Source of the DNA: Actinomadura syzygii
Lineage (GTDB): Bacteria; Actinomycetota; Actinomycetes; Streptosporangiales; Streptosporangiaceae
Reading direction: 5' to 3'
DNA length: 64,000 nucleotides
NCBI RefSeq assembly: GCF_008085905.1
Contig: NZ_VSFF01000009.1
Coordinates: forward strand, 434,001-498,000
Shown here: in pieces, positions 16,011 to 26,992 of the stretch
Numbering within the stretch: the first letter of the stretch is position 1
Layout of the letters: each line of letters begins with the position of its first letter
Notes under the pieces: model-generated
What the model was told of the DNA's origin: nothing
What the model saw: only the letters and a program-made list of their open reading frames with translations
The model's database searches: none
Made by a program: the position numbers and the translations under genes

Positions 16011-16121
16011 CGCTCCCCTTCCTCGGCTCCGCAGTCGTCCCTGGTACGTGGCGGGCGCACCGGGCGGTTGCGTTCGAACGGTTCGTATGTCCGGTGGCAC
16101 GGAGGGGAGGCACCGCTCGGT

Positions 16122-16877
16122 TCAGCGCAGGCGGGCGGTCACCACCAGATCGTTGACGGCTCGGCGGTTCGACGGGAGTTCCGGCAGGTCGGAGCGTTCG
16201 CGCTCGGCATCGAGGCGGACGGTCAGCGCGGCGACGTCGGCCTCGATCCGGGACGGCTCCGGCGCGTCCGCGGGCAGCGCCCCGTGCTCGGCGCCCCGCT
16301 TCGCCTCGATCAACTCGGCCAGGTAGGACGGGCCGTCCCCGGCGAGGCGCGTCAGGTCGGCCTCGACCTGGCCCGTCCGCATCAGATGGATCCCCGTCAG
16401 CAGGACCCTAAACGTGTAGAGCAGCGGTTTCAGTCCGTGCGTCTGGCTGAACTGCTTCCACTGCGTCCGCGCGAAACCGAGGTAGTGATGCGCGTGGTTG
16501 GACGTCACCAAGCCCGGCACGAGCGCCTTCATCTCCTCGTGCAGCGGAGACGTCGCGACGACCAGCGGGGACATGACCTGCTCCAGCACATACCCGTTCC
16601 GCCGCAGCAGCAGCGTGCAGAACTTGGCCAGGTCGTGGGTGACGATGTCGGCCTCCACGCCCGCGTGGTCCCACATGCGCGTGAAGGTCTCCTCGCCGGT
16701 CTCCAGCCCGACGACCTCCTCCAGCGGCAGCAGGTGGACGCCGCGCAGATCGACGTCCGAGTCCACGGACGGGAAGCCGTACAGGTGCGCCCCGCTGACC
16801 GTGACGAACGCGCGCGGGTACGGATGGTCGGCGGCGAGGCGGTCGAGCAGGCCGTCGGGGAGGTCGGGCGCGTTCAC
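16122..16877 (-). CDS. Nucleotidyltransferase (COG3541/YcgL-like)
   Basis: 251 residues. The polymerase-beta fold motif is clear in 'VSGAHLYGFPSVDSDVDLRG' (Gly-Ser-like turn plus Asp-x-Asp). The C-terminal helical part contains 'LLYTFRVLLTGIHLMRTGQV'. This family of predicted nucleotidyltransferases has been linked with RNA repair or nucleotidyl modification. GTG start overlapping the upstream paralogue by 4 bp (GTGA), so the two are probably made together and may form a heteromer. The third catalytic acidic residue is not obvious. Confidence 0.8.
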   Translation of the reverse strand: MNAPDLPDGLLDRLAADHPYPRAFVTVSGAHLYGFPSVDSDVDLRGVHLLPLEEVVGLETGEETFTRMWDHAGVEADIVTHDLAKFCTLLLRRNGYVLEQVMSPLVVATSPLHEEMKALVPGLVTSNHAHHYLGFARTQWKQFSQTHGLKPLLYTFRVLLTGIHLMRTGQVEADLTRLAGDGPSYLAELIEAKRGAEHGALPADAPEPSRIEADVAALTVRLDAERERSDLPELPSNRRAVNDLVVTARLR

Positions 16878-17575
16878 CGGTCAAGGCTCCTTCGTCGGAC
16901 GGAGATCAGCAGGTCCTCGACCGCCGCGCGGTCGGGCTCGGCGGGCAGCGGGCTGCGGTCGAGGGCCGCGTCCACGTCGGCGGTGAGGGCGGCGCGCCAG
17001 GCGGCGATCTCGTCCCAGCCGACCTCGCCGCGCCGCACGGCGAGCAGCCGTTCGCGCCGGTCGCCGACGTGCACGCGCGGCTCGCCGTGCCGGACGAGGT
17101 GCAGCCCGCTCTCCAGCAGCCGCAGCATGTGCATGACGTGCTTCCAGCGCGGCGCGCCGCCGTTGCGCAGGTCGCCTTCGAGCTTGCGGAACTGGGCGTC
17201 GGCGTAGCGGAGGAAGCTCTGGTGCGCGCGGCGTGACAGGAACGCCTCGCGGACGGCCAGCAGTTCCCCGCCCTCCGGCGTGACCTTCTCGACCAGCGGC
17301 GACCACAGGCATTCCAGGACGGTCGGGTTCGCCGCCAGCGCCAGTTCGCAGAACCGCTCCAGTTCCCAGGAGAACTGCTCGGGCAGCGGGCCGTCCACGT
17401 GCGTCGGCGGCTTGGCGAACCGCCAGAACAGCGGCGCGGGCGCGGCGTAGACGCCGCGCCGGTCGACGTCGCTGGCGTCCGTCGCGAGGCCGTAGGCGCG
17501 CGACCCGGCCACCACCGCCAGGATCGTGTGGTCGCGGACGAGGTCGAGCGCGCCCTCGCCGTCGGAGATCGTCAC
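16874..17575 (-). CDS. Nucleotidyltransferase, paralogue of the next gene
   Basis: 233 residues from a GTG giving 'VTISDGEGALDLVRDHTILA'. Active-site motif 'VAGSRAYGLATDASDVDRRG'. The C-terminal part ('HVMHMLRLLESGLHLVRHGE') parallels that of the downstream gene, so the pair arose by duplication. Longer in-frame starts exist but would reach into the divergent ABC permease promoter. No RtcB, ligase or toxin partner is next to it. The biological role is unknown. Confidence 0.8.
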   Translation of the reverse strand: MTISDGEGALDLVRDHTILAVVAGSRAYGLATDASDVDRRGVYAAPAPLFWRFAKPPTHVDGPLPEQFSWELERFCELALAANPTVLECLWSPLVEKVTPEGGELLAVREAFLSRRAHQSFLRYADAQFRKLEGDLRNGGAPRWKHVMHMLRLLESGLHLVRHGEPRVHVGDRRERLLAVRRGEVGWDEIAAWRAALTADVDAALDRSPLPAEPDRAAVEDLLISVRRRSLDR

Positions 17576-17660
17576 GCGGGCAGCCTGGCGCAGCGCGTCC
17601 GGGCGTGTCGACTCGATAACGTCCGGGCTCGACCCTGCTCTCCGGACGGACGGAGGAACC

Positions 17661-18593
17661 ATGCGGCGCATCGCCCGGCCGGCGCTGCCGCTCTCCCCCA
17701 CCCTGCTGCTCTCCCCCACGCTGCTGGTGCTCGCGCTGGTCGTCGGCTACCCGGCGGTCGCCGGGTTCCGCGAGTCGCTGTACGCGGGCGGCGAGGGCCT
17801 GGACGCGGACGGCTTCGTCGTCGGCGGCGACCGGTTCGCCGGGGCCCGCAACTACACGGCGATCTTCCACGGCGACCGGGCGGGCGCGTTCTGGAACGCC
17901 TTCGGCAACACGACGTTCTTCACGTTCACCACCGTCGCCCTGGAGACGGTGATCGGCGTCGCGATGGCGCTGGTCATGCACCGGATGTTCCGGGGACGGG
18001 CCGTGGTGCGCGCGAGCGTCCTCGTCCCGTGGGCGGTGCCGACCGCGATCTCCGGGCTGCTGTGGCGGTGGATCTTCCAGGCGGACGGCGCCGCGAACGC
18101 CGTCCTCGGCCGGGAGATCCTGTGGACCGCGGACGGGTTCCCCGCCAAGGTCGCCGTCGTCGCCGCCGAGGTGTGGAAGACGTCGCCGTTCATCGGGCTG
18201 CTCGTCCTCGCCGGGCTCCAGATGATCCCCGCGGAGGTCCACGAGGCGGCGCGGGTCGACGGCGCGGGTCCGCTCCAGCGGTTCGCGCGGATCACGCTGC
18301 CGCTGGTCAGGCCCGCGCTGCTGGTCGCCGTCCTGTTCCGGATGCTGGACGTCCTGCGCATGTTCGACCTGCCCACCGTGCTCGTCGGCGCCGACCAGGG
18401 GTCCGTGCAGACGCTCACGATGGTCGCGTGGACGGAGGCGTCGGACCTGCGGTACGGGTCGGCGGCGGCGTACGCGACCGTCCTGTTCGGCTACGTCGCG
18501 CTGATCGCGTCCCTGTTCGTGAAACTGCTCGGCGCCGACATCATCGGCGAGGCCCACCGCCATTCGAGGCGCGGGAAAGGGACGGCGGAATGA
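17661..18593 (+). CDS. Sugar ABC transporter permease (MalF type)
   Basis: 310 residues with six transmembrane segments and the ABC coupling loop 'EVHEAARVDGAGPLQRF'. ATG preceded by ggagga. Followed with a 4-bp overlap by a MalG-type permease and then a GH13 alpha-glucosidase, so the substrate is probably a maltose- or trehalose-like alpha-glucoside. Unusually, no substrate-binding protein or regulator gene stands in front; the gene begins right after divergent nucleotidyltransferases. The ATPase would be a shared MsiK-type protein encoded elsewhere. Confidence 0.92.
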   Translation: MRRIARPALPLSPTLLLSPTLLVLALVVGYPAVAGFRESLYAGGEGLDADGFVVGGDRFAGARNYTAIFHGDRAGAFWNAFGNTTFFTFTTVALETVIGVAMALVMHRMFRGRAVVRASVLVPWAVPTAISGLLWRWIFQADGAANAVLGREILWTADGFPAKVAVVAAEVWKTSPFIGLLVLAGLQMIPAEVHEAARVDGAGPLQRFARITLPLVRPALLVAVLFRMLDVLRMFDLPTVLVGADQGSVQTLTMVAWTEASDLRYGSAAAYATVLFGYVALIASLFVKLLGADIIGEAHRHSRRGKGTAE

Positions 18594-19417
18594 GCAGGCC
18601 GTGGGCCCGGCGCGTCCTCTCCTGCTCCGGATGCGTGCTCGTCGTGGCCTATTGCCTCGCGCCCTTCTACTGGATGACGATTTCCGCGTTCCGCCGCCCG
18701 CAGGACCAGTTCGACAATTCGATCGTCCCCACCCGGTGGTCGTGGGAGAACTTCTCGGCGGTGTTCTCCGGCGAGGGGTTCGGACGCGCCCTGCTGAACA
18801 GCCTCGTCGTCGCGGGCGCCACCACCGCGCTGACGCTCCTGATCGGCACGTGCGCCGCGTACGCGCTGGCCAGGCTCCGTTTCCGGGGAAGGAACGCGGT
18901 GCTCGGGCTGATCGTCGCGGCGACGATGTTCCCGGGAATCTCGCAGCTCGTCCCGTTGCTGAAACTGTTCACGGAAATCGGATGGATCAACACCTACCAG
19001 GCCATGGTGCTGCCCAGTCTCGGATTCGCGCTGCCGCTGTCGGTGTGGCTGCTCACCGCGTTCTTCCGGCAATTGCCGGAAGAGCTGGAGCAGGCCGCCA
19101 TGGTGGACGGCTGCACCCGCGCCCAGGCATTCCGCAAGATCATCGTCCCGCTCGCCGCGCCCGGCGTGTTCACCACGGCGATCGTCACGTTCATCGCCAC
19201 GTGGAACGAGTTCCTCATCGCGCTTTCCATGGTCAACGACAAGGACATGCGGACGGCCACCGTCGCGATCTCCACGTTCACCGGCGTCTCGGGATTCGAC
19301 CAGCCGTTCGGCACCCAGATGGCGGCGGGCGCGGTCGTGACCGTCCCGCTCGTCGCGGTGGTGCTCGTGTTCCAGCGCCGGATCGTCGCCGGGCTCACCG
19401 CGGGCGGCGTCAAGTGA
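18590..19417 (+). CDS. Sugar ABC transporter permease (MalG type)
   Basis: 275 residues, six transmembrane segments, coupling loop 'ELEQAAMVDGCTRAQAFRKI'. Partner of the preceding MalF-type permease (ATGA overlap). The C-terminus 'QRRIVAGLTAGGVK' is typical of MalG-like components. The alpha-glucosidase gene starts 26 bp downstream. Confidence 0.92.
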   Translation: MSRPWARRVLSCSGCVLVVAYCLAPFYWMTISAFRRPQDQFDNSIVPTRWSWENFSAVFSGEGFGRALLNSLVVAGATTALTLLIGTCAAYALARLRFRGRNAVLGLIVAATMFPGISQLVPLLKLFTEIGWINTYQAMVLPSLGFALPLSVWLLTAFFRQLPEELEQAAMVDGCTRAQAFRKIIVPLAAPGVFTTAIVTFIATWNEFLIALSMVNDKDMRTATVAISTFTGVSGFDQPFGTQMAAGAVVTVPLVAVVLVFQRRIVAGLTAGGVK

Positions 19418-19442
19418 CCCCGCCCTCCACGGAAGGACGTTC

Positions 19443-21092
<1,650 letters not shown>

Positions 21093-21161
21093 CCAGGTGA
21101 CCGCCAGGTAACGGTTTCATTTCGGCGCATTGACAGTGAACCCGGTCACGGTCTTTCATCC

Positions 21162-21177
21162 GTGGGAGCGCTCCCAC
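21162..21177. promoter_or_regulatory. CebR box (LacI-type operator)
   Basis: Perfect 16-bp palindrome GTGGGAGCGCTCCCAC, 32 bp before cebE. The inner 14 bp TGGGAGCGCTCCCA is the consensus site of the cellobiose repressor CebR of Streptomyces. With a LacI-family gene at the end of the same operon, repression relieved by cellobiose is expected. Confidence 0.9.
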
Positions 21178-21208
21178 AACCGAGTCACAACCTGAGAGGG
21201 GTCCCGCG

Positions 21209-22519
21209 ATGAGGGCCATCATGCGGCGCGGGCTGGGCACGGCGATGGCGGCCGTGCTCGTCGGCGCCCTCGCCGTCGGCTGCGGCGGCGACGACAAGGC
21301 GGACGAGGGCGGCGCCGAGTCCGGGCCGGTCGAGCTCACCGTCGACGTCTTCGGCGAGCCCGGCTACGACGCGCTCTACAAGCAGTACGAGCAGTCCCAC
21401 CCCAACGTCAAGATCAAGCAGCGCAAGGTGTCCAGCCTGGACGAGTACAAGCCCCGCATCCAGCAGTGGATGGCCACCGGCAGCGGCGCGGGCGACGTCG
21501 TCATGCTGGAGGAGGGCATCCTCCCCCTCTACATGCGGCAGCGCGCGAAGTTCCTCAACCTGTTCGACTACGGCGGCAGGGCGCTGGAGAAGAACTTCCT
21601 GCCGTGGAAGTGGCAGATGGGCGTCAGCCCGGACGGCGGGCAGCTCGTCGGCCTCGGCACCGACGTCGGCCCGCTCGCCATGTGCTACCGGACCGACCTG
21701 TTCAAGAAGGCGGGCCTGCCGACCGGCCGCGACGAGGTCGGCAAGCTCTGGCCGACGTGGGACGAGTTCCTCGCCACCGGGCAGAAGTTCGAGAGCAAGG
21801 TGCCCGGCACGAAGTGGCTGGACGGCCCCACCGCCGTGTTCCGCGCGACCGTCCTGCAGAACGCCGGGAACGGTCCCGGCTACAGCTTCTTCGACAAGAG
21901 CGACGACCTCGCCTACGACACCAACCCGGGCGTGCGGCAGGCGTTCGACACGGCGCTGAAGTTCGAGCAGAACAAGCTCACCGCCGACATGTCGATCTTC
22001 ACGCCGCCGTGGCAGACCGCGCTCAAGCGGGACTCGTTCGCCACCGTGCCGTGCCCGTCCTGGATGCTCGGCGGCATCGAGGACTTCTCCGGGTCCTACG
22101 GCAAGGGCAAGTGGGACGTGGCGACCACGCCGGGCGGGTCCGGGTACTGGGGCGGGTCGTGGCTCGCCGTCCCGAAGCAGACGAAGCACGCCAAGGCCGC
22201 CGCCGCGCTGGCCGCGTTCCTGACCTCGCCCGAAGGGCAGGTGGGCGCGTTCAAGGAGAAGAACGTCTTCCCGTCCTCGCCGCAGGCCGCGCAGGACCCG
22301 GCGGTCGCCGGGGCGAAGAGCGCCTACTTCAACGACGCGCCGATCGGCCAGATCTTCGGGCGGCTCGTGTCCGCGGTGAAGCCGGTGCACCTCGGGCCGA
22401 AGAACGAGGACGTGCGGGCGGCGGTGGAGAACGTCCTGATCTCCGTCGGGCAGGGGCGGCGCAAGCCCGCCGACGCCTGGTCCACGTCGGTCGAGGAGGC
22501 GAAGAAGGCGGCCCGGTAA
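21209..22519 (+). CDS. cebE: Cellobiose/cello-oligosaccharide-binding lipoprotein
   Basis: A 436-residue extracellular solute-binding protein. It has a lipoprotein signal peptide ending in the lipobox 'LAVGCGG' with Cys near residue 28, then a family-1 solute-binding fold. First gene after a consensus CebR box and followed by two permeases, a GH1 beta-glucosidase and a LacI regulator, the same layout as the Streptomyces ceb locus. It captures cellobiose and cellotriose at the membrane surface. A second Met lies five codons downstream. Confidence 0.9.
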   Translation: MRAIMRRGLGTAMAAVLVGALAVGCGGDDKADEGGAESGPVELTVDVFGEPGYDALYKQYEQSHPNVKIKQRKVSSLDEYKPRIQQWMATGSGAGDVVMLEEGILPLYMRQRAKFLNLFDYGGRALEKNFLPWKWQMGVSPDGGQLVGLGTDVGPLAMCYRTDLFKKAGLPTGRDEVGKLWPTWDEFLATGQKFESKVPGTKWLDGPTAVFRATVLQNAGNGPGYSFFDKSDDLAYDTNPGVRQAFDTALKFEQNKLTADMSIFTPPWQTALKRDSFATVPCPSWMLGGIEDFSGSYGKGKWDVATTPGGSGYWGGSWLAVPKQTKHAKAAAALAAFLTSPEGQVGAFKEKNVFPSSPQAAQDPAVAGAKSAYFNDAPIGQIFGRLVSAVKPVHLGPKNEDVRAAVENVLISVGQGRRKPADAWSTSVEEAKKAAR

Positions 22520-22625
22520 CCCCGGCGGCCGTCCGCGAACCGGGACGGCGGCGGCGCACACGCCGCGCCGGCGCCGCCGCCGTCCCCCGTCTTCGAACCG
22601 TCCCTTGGAAAGGAGGCGCACCGCG

Positions 22626-23606
22626 ATGACCATCGAGCTGCGCCCCGACCGGAAGGGCCCGCCGCCCGCGCCGGTCAGGTCCGGGCCCCGCCGCGCCTGG
22701 CGGGCCCGGCTCGCCAGGCTCGACCTGCGGGGCGCGCCCTACGCCTTCATCTCGCCGTTCTACCTCGTCTTCCTCGTGTTCGGCGCGTTCCCGCTCGGCT
22801 ACACCCTCTGGGTCTCGCTGCACGACTGGGAGCTCGCGTCCGGGACGCGGAAGTTCGTCGGCCTCGACAACTACGACTACCTGCTGACCGACGCCGACTT
22901 CTGGCACGCGACCGTCAACACGCTCGGGATCTTCGTCGTCGCGACCGTCCCGCAACTCCTCCTCGCGCTGCTCGCGGCGAACGCGCTGAACCGGCGGATG
23001 CGGATGCCGACGCTGTTCCGGATCGGGATGGTCGCGCCGCTCGTCACCTCGACCGCCGCCGTCGCGATCGTGTTCACCCAGATGTTCGACAGGGACTGGG
23101 GCATGGTCAACTGGGCGCTCGGCCTGGCCGGAATCGACCCGATCGCCTGGACGACCAGCCGCGGCTGGTCGTGGGTCGCCATCGCGACCATGGTCGACTG
23201 GCGCTGGACCGGCTACAACGCGCTCATCTACCTGGCCGCCATGCAGGCGATCCCGAAGGACCTCTACGAGGCCGCGGCGATCGACGGCGCGTCCAGGATC
23301 CGGCAGTTCTGGCAGATCACCGTGCCGATGCTGCGGCCGACGATCCTCTTCACGGTGATCATCTCGACGATCGGCGGGCTGCAGCTCTTCACCGAGCCCG
23401 TCCTGTTCAGCGTCGGCACCCCCAACAAGATGGACGGCGGCCCGATGCACCAGTTCCAGACGATCACGATGTACATGTACGACAACGCGTTCGGCCACGA
23501 CCGGTACGGCTACGGCGCCACCGTCGCGTGGGCGCTGTTCCTGATGATCATCGTGTTCTCGCTGCTCAACTTCCTGGCCGTGCGGCGCGCGGGAGGCACG
23601 AGGTGA
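22626..23606 (+). CDS. cebF: Cellobiose ABC transporter permease
   Basis: 326 residues, MalF-type, with six transmembrane segments and coupling loop 'DLYEAAAIDGASRIRQF'. ATG chosen for the aaaggagg site 9 bp upstream. Partner of cebG (GTGA overlap). No ATPase gene is in the operon; in Streptomyces the shared MsiK protein energises this transporter. Confidence 0.92.
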   Translation: MTIELRPDRKGPPPAPVRSGPRRAWRARLARLDLRGAPYAFISPFYLVFLVFGAFPLGYTLWVSLHDWELASGTRKFVGLDNYDYLLTDADFWHATVNTLGIFVVATVPQLLLALLAANALNRRMRMPTLFRIGMVAPLVTSTAAVAIVFTQMFDRDWGMVNWALGLAGIDPIAWTTSRGWSWVAIATMVDWRWTGYNALIYLAAMQAIPKDLYEAAAIDGASRIRQFWQITVPMLRPTILFTVIISTIGGLQLFTEPVLFSVGTPNKMDGGPMHQFQTITMYMYDNAFGHDRYGYGATVAWALFLMIIVFSLLNFLAVRRAGGTR

Positions 23607-24490
23607 CCACGCTCCTCGCCGGGCGCACCGCCCGGCACCCCGCCCGGCACCCTGGCCGGTTCCGCGGCCTGTGGAACGCCAGCCCGCTCACCTACCTCAC
23701 ACTGGTCGCCGCGCTGGCGCTGTCGGTCTTCCCGATCTACTGGATGATCATCGTGGCGACGCGGACGAACAGCGTCGTCGCCGACGTCCCGCCGCCGCTG
23801 CTGCCCGGCGGGCAGGGCGCCGACAACGTCGGACGCCTCTTCGACAACCCGGAGGCGTACTTCGCGAAGGGCCTGCTGAACTCGGCCATCGCGTCCGCCG
23901 CGGTGACGGTCTCGACGGTGTTCTTCGCCTCGCTCGCCGGGTTCGCGTTCGCCAAGCTGCGCTTCCGCGGCCGCAACGCGCTGCTGCTCACGATCGTCGC
24001 GACGATGATGATCCCGGTGCAGATGGGCATCATCCCGCTCTACATGATCATGGTGAAGCTGGGCTGGCAGAACCATCTGCAGGCGGTGATCGTCCCGTTC
24101 CTGGTCACCGGGTTCGGCGTGTTCATGATGCGGCAGTACGCCGACCAGGCCATCCCGGACGAGCTGATCGAGGCGGCCCGCGTCGACGGGTGCAGCACGT
24201 TCGGCGTCTACTGGCGCGTGGTGCTGCCCGCGCTGCGTCCCGCCGCGGGCGTGCTCGGCCTGTTCACGTTCATGCAGACCTGGAACGAGTTCATGTGGCC
24301 GCTCGCCGTGCTGAGCCCGGACAACCCCACGGTGCAGCTCTCGATCAACAACCTGGCGAACGCCTACTTCAAGGACTACACGCTCATGTTCGCCGGGACG
24401 TCCGTGGCGATCCTGCCGCTGCTCGTCGTGTTCATCGTTTTCGGCCGCCAGATCATCGGCGGAATCATGGAAGGTGCAGTGAAGGCGTGA
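23603..24490 (+). CDS. cebG: Cellobiose ABC transporter permease
   Basis: 295 residues, MalG-type, coupling loop 'ELIEAARVDGCSTFGVYWRV'. GTG start overlapping cebF by 4 bp, and it overlaps bglC by 4 bp at its own end, so all three are translationally coupled. Confidence 0.92.
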   Translation: MTTLLAGRTARHPARHPGRFRGLWNASPLTYLTLVAALALSVFPIYWMIIVATRTNSVVADVPPPLLPGGQGADNVGRLFDNPEAYFAKGLLNSAIASAAVTVSTVFFASLAGFAFAKLRFRGRNALLLTIVATMMIPVQMGIIPLYMIMVKLGWQNHLQAVIVPFLVTGFGVFMMRQYADQAIPDELIEAARVDGCSTFGVYWRVVLPALRPAAGVLGLFTFMQTWNEFMWPLAVLSPDNPTVQLSINNLANAYFKDYTLMFAGTSVAILPLLVVFIVFGRQIIGGIMEGAVKA

Positions 24491-25938
24491 CCTCCGTTCA
24501 GGACGACTCCGTACAGGACGACACCGGCGCGGCTTCCGTCGCGGCTTTCCCGGCGGGGTTCCGTTGGGGCGCCGCCACCGCCGCCTACCAGATCGAGGGC
24601 GCCGCCAAGGAGGGCGGGCGCGGCCCGTCCATCTGGGACACCTTCAGCCGCACCCCGGGCAAGGTCCTCGGCGGCGACACCGGCGACGTCGCGGTCGACC
24701 ACTACCACCGGTTCGCGGGCGACGTGGCGCTGATGGCGGACCTCGGCCTCACCGCCTACCGGTTCTCGATCTCCTGGCCGCGGGTGCTGCCGTCCGGGAG
24801 CGGGGCCGTCAACGAGGAGGGCCTCGACTTCTACCGGCGGCTCGTGGACGCGCTGCTCGCGGCGGGCGTCGAGCCGTGGCCGACGCTGTACCACTGGGAC
24901 CTGCCGCAGCCGCTGGAGGACGCGGGCGGCTGGCCGGAACGGGACACCGCGCACCGGTTCGCCGAGTACGCGGCGCTGGTCCACGGCGCGCTCGGCGACC
25001 GCGTCCGGCACTGGACCACGGTGAACGAGCCGTGGTGCGCGGCGTTCCTCGGCTACGCCTCCGGGGAGCACGCGCCGGGACGCCGCGACCCGGCCGCCGC
25101 GCTGACGGCCGCGCACCACCTGATGCTCGGCCACGGCCTCGCCGCGGGCGCCATGCGGGCCGCGAACGGCGACACCCTGGTCGGCGCGGCCGTGAACCTC
25201 TACGCCGTGTCGCCCGCGACCGACGATCCCGCCGACGTGGACGCCGCGCGCCGCGTCGACGGGCTCCAGAACCGGCTGTTCCTCGACCCGCTGCTCCTCG
25301 GCCGCTACCCGGCGGACGTGCTGGAGGACACCGAGCGGCTCGGGTTCGTCCCGGGAGGCGCGGACCTCGACGCCGACCTGGACGTCATCGGCCGCCCGCT
25401 CGACCACCTCGGCGTCAACTACTACTCGCGGCACACCGTCGCCGGGACGCCCGGCGAGGCGAGCCAGACCGCGTCGTCGCCGTTCGCCGCGCACTCCCCG
25501 TGGGTGGGCAGCGAGCACGTCCGGTTCGTGCCGGGCGGGCGCCCGGTCACCGGGATGGGCTGGGAGATCGACGCGGGCGGGCTGCACGAGGTGCTGAGCC
25601 GGGTGCACCGCGAGTACCCGTCCGTCGCGCTGTACATCACGGAGAACGGCGCGGGCTACGACGAGGCCCCGGACGAGAATGGCACGGTCCAGGACGCCGC
25701 GCGCATCGCCTACCTCGACGCGCACCTCCGGGCGTGCCACGACGCGATCGCCGGCGGTGTCCCGCTTCGCGGCTACTTCACGTGGTCCCTGCTGGATAAT
25801 TTCGAGTGGGCCTGGGGCTACTCGAAGCGCTTCGGCCTGGTCCACGTCGACTACGCGACGCAGCGCCGCGCGCCCAAGGAGAGCGCTCGCTGGTACGCCG
25901 GGGTGATCCGGCGCGGCGGGCTGCCCGGACGGGCCTGA
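24487..25938 (+). CDS. bglC: GH1 beta-glucosidase
   Basis: 483 residues, intracellular. Acid/base Glu in 'TTVNEPWCAAF', nucleophile Glu in 'YITENGAGYDE', and the GH1 N-terminal signature 'FRWGAATAAYQIEGA'. It splits imported cellobiose to glucose, which would then need glucokinase; glk and the Entner-Doudoroff genes lie 20 kb away. The GTG start overlapping cebG by 4 bp gives a 20-residue Asp-rich leader before the conserved domain. Confidence 0.94.
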   Translation: MTSVQDDSVQDDTGAASVAAFPAGFRWGAATAAYQIEGAAKEGGRGPSIWDTFSRTPGKVLGGDTGDVAVDHYHRFAGDVALMADLGLTAYRFSISWPRVLPSGSGAVNEEGLDFYRRLVDALLAAGVEPWPTLYHWDLPQPLEDAGGWPERDTAHRFAEYAALVHGALGDRVRHWTTVNEPWCAAFLGYASGEHAPGRRDPAAALTAAHHLMLGHGLAAGAMRAANGDTLVGAAVNLYAVSPATDDPADVDAARRVDGLQNRLFLDPLLLGRYPADVLEDTERLGFVPGGADLDADLDVIGRPLDHLGVNYYSRHTVAGTPGEASQTASSPFAAHSPWVGSEHVRFVPGGRPVTGMGWEIDAGGLHEVLSRVHREYPSVALYITENGAGYDEAPDENGTVQDAARIAYLDAHLRACHDAIAGGVPLRGYFTWSLLDNFEWAWGYSKRFGLVHVDYATQRRAPKESARWYAGVIRRGGLPGRA

Positions 25939-25969
25939 CCGCCCGGACTGCACACACGGAGGGGGCCAG

Positions 25970-26980
25970 ATGACGGGTAGGGGCGGGCGGCCGACCCTTG
26001 AGGAGGTCGCGGCGCGGGCCGGGGTCGGCCGCGGCACGGTGTCCCGGGTGGTGAACGGCTCGCCGCGGGTCAGCCCGCAGGCGCGCGAGGCGGTGCTGAA
26101 GGCGATCGACGAGCTCGGCTACGTGCCGAACCGCGCGGCGCGCCAGCTCGTCACCCGCCGCACCGACACGGTGGCGCTCGTCGTCGCCGAGTCCGACCAG
26201 CGGCTGTTCCACGAGCCGTACTTCGCCGGGATCATCCGCGGGATCAGCAACGGGCTCGGCGACACCGGGCTGCAGCTGCTGCTCGCGCTCGCCCGCTCCC
26301 CCGCCGAGTACGACCGGCTGGAGGACTACCTCACCGCCCAGCACGTGGACGGCGTGCTCCTCACGTCCCTGCACGCCGAGGACCCGCTGCCCGCCAAGCT
26401 GGAGGCGGGCGGCGTGCCGACCGTGCTCGGCGGGCGGCCGCCCGGCCTGCACCCGGTCAGCTACGTCGACGTCGACAACCGCAGCGGCGCCCGGGAGGCC
26501 GTCGCGCACCTCGTCGCGCGCGGGCGGCGGCGGATCGCGACCATCGCCGGGCCGCAGGACATGGGCGTCGGCATCGACCGGCTGGCGGGCTACCGGGACG
26601 CGCTCGCCGCCGCCGGGCTGCCCGAGCGCGTCGAGTACGGCGACTTCGGCGAGGCCAGCGGGGTCGCGGCGGCGGAGCGGCTGCTCGCCGCCGAGCCCGC
26701 CCTGGACGCGGTGTTCGCCGCCGACGACCCGATGGCGCTCGGCGCGCTGCGGGCGCTGCACCGGCACGGCCGCGGCGTCCCGGACGACGTGGCGGTGATC
26801 GGGTTCGACGACTCGGCCGCCGCGCCGCTCGCCGACCCGCCGCTGACGACCGTCCACCAGTCGCCGGAGGAGATGGGCGTGGAGATGGCGCGGCTGCTGG
26901 TGTCCCGGATCCGCGGCGAGACGGTCCCCGACCCGGTGGTCATCCTGCGCCCTCACCTGGTCCTTCGCGAGTCCGCCTGA
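25970..26980 (+). CDS. cebR: LacI-family repressor, CebR-like
   Basis: 336 residues. The helix-turn-helix and hinge run from 'PTLEEVAARAGVGRGTVSRV' to 'YVPNRAARQL', followed by a periplasmic-binding-protein-like effector domain ('GAREAVAHLVARGRRRIATI', 'AVIGFDDSAAA'). It lies 31 bp after bglC and is likely co-transcribed. By position and the CebR box at the operon head, it represses ceb genes and is released by cellobiose. Confidence 0.9.
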   Translation: MTGRGGRPTLEEVAARAGVGRGTVSRVVNGSPRVSPQAREAVLKAIDELGYVPNRAARQLVTRRTDTVALVVAESDQRLFHEPYFAGIIRGISNGLGDTGLQLLLALARSPAEYDRLEDYLTAQHVDGVLLTSLHAEDPLPAKLEAGGVPTVLGGRPPGLHPVSYVDVDNRSGAREAVAHLVARGRRRIATIAGPQDMGVGIDRLAGYRDALAAAGLPERVEYGDFGEASGVAAAERLLAAEPALDAVFAADDPMALGALRALHRHGRGVPDDVAVIGFDDSAAAPLADPPLTTVHQSPEEMGVEMARLLVSRIRGETVPDPVVILRPHLVLRESA

Positions 26981-26992
26981 CATGATCCGGGC

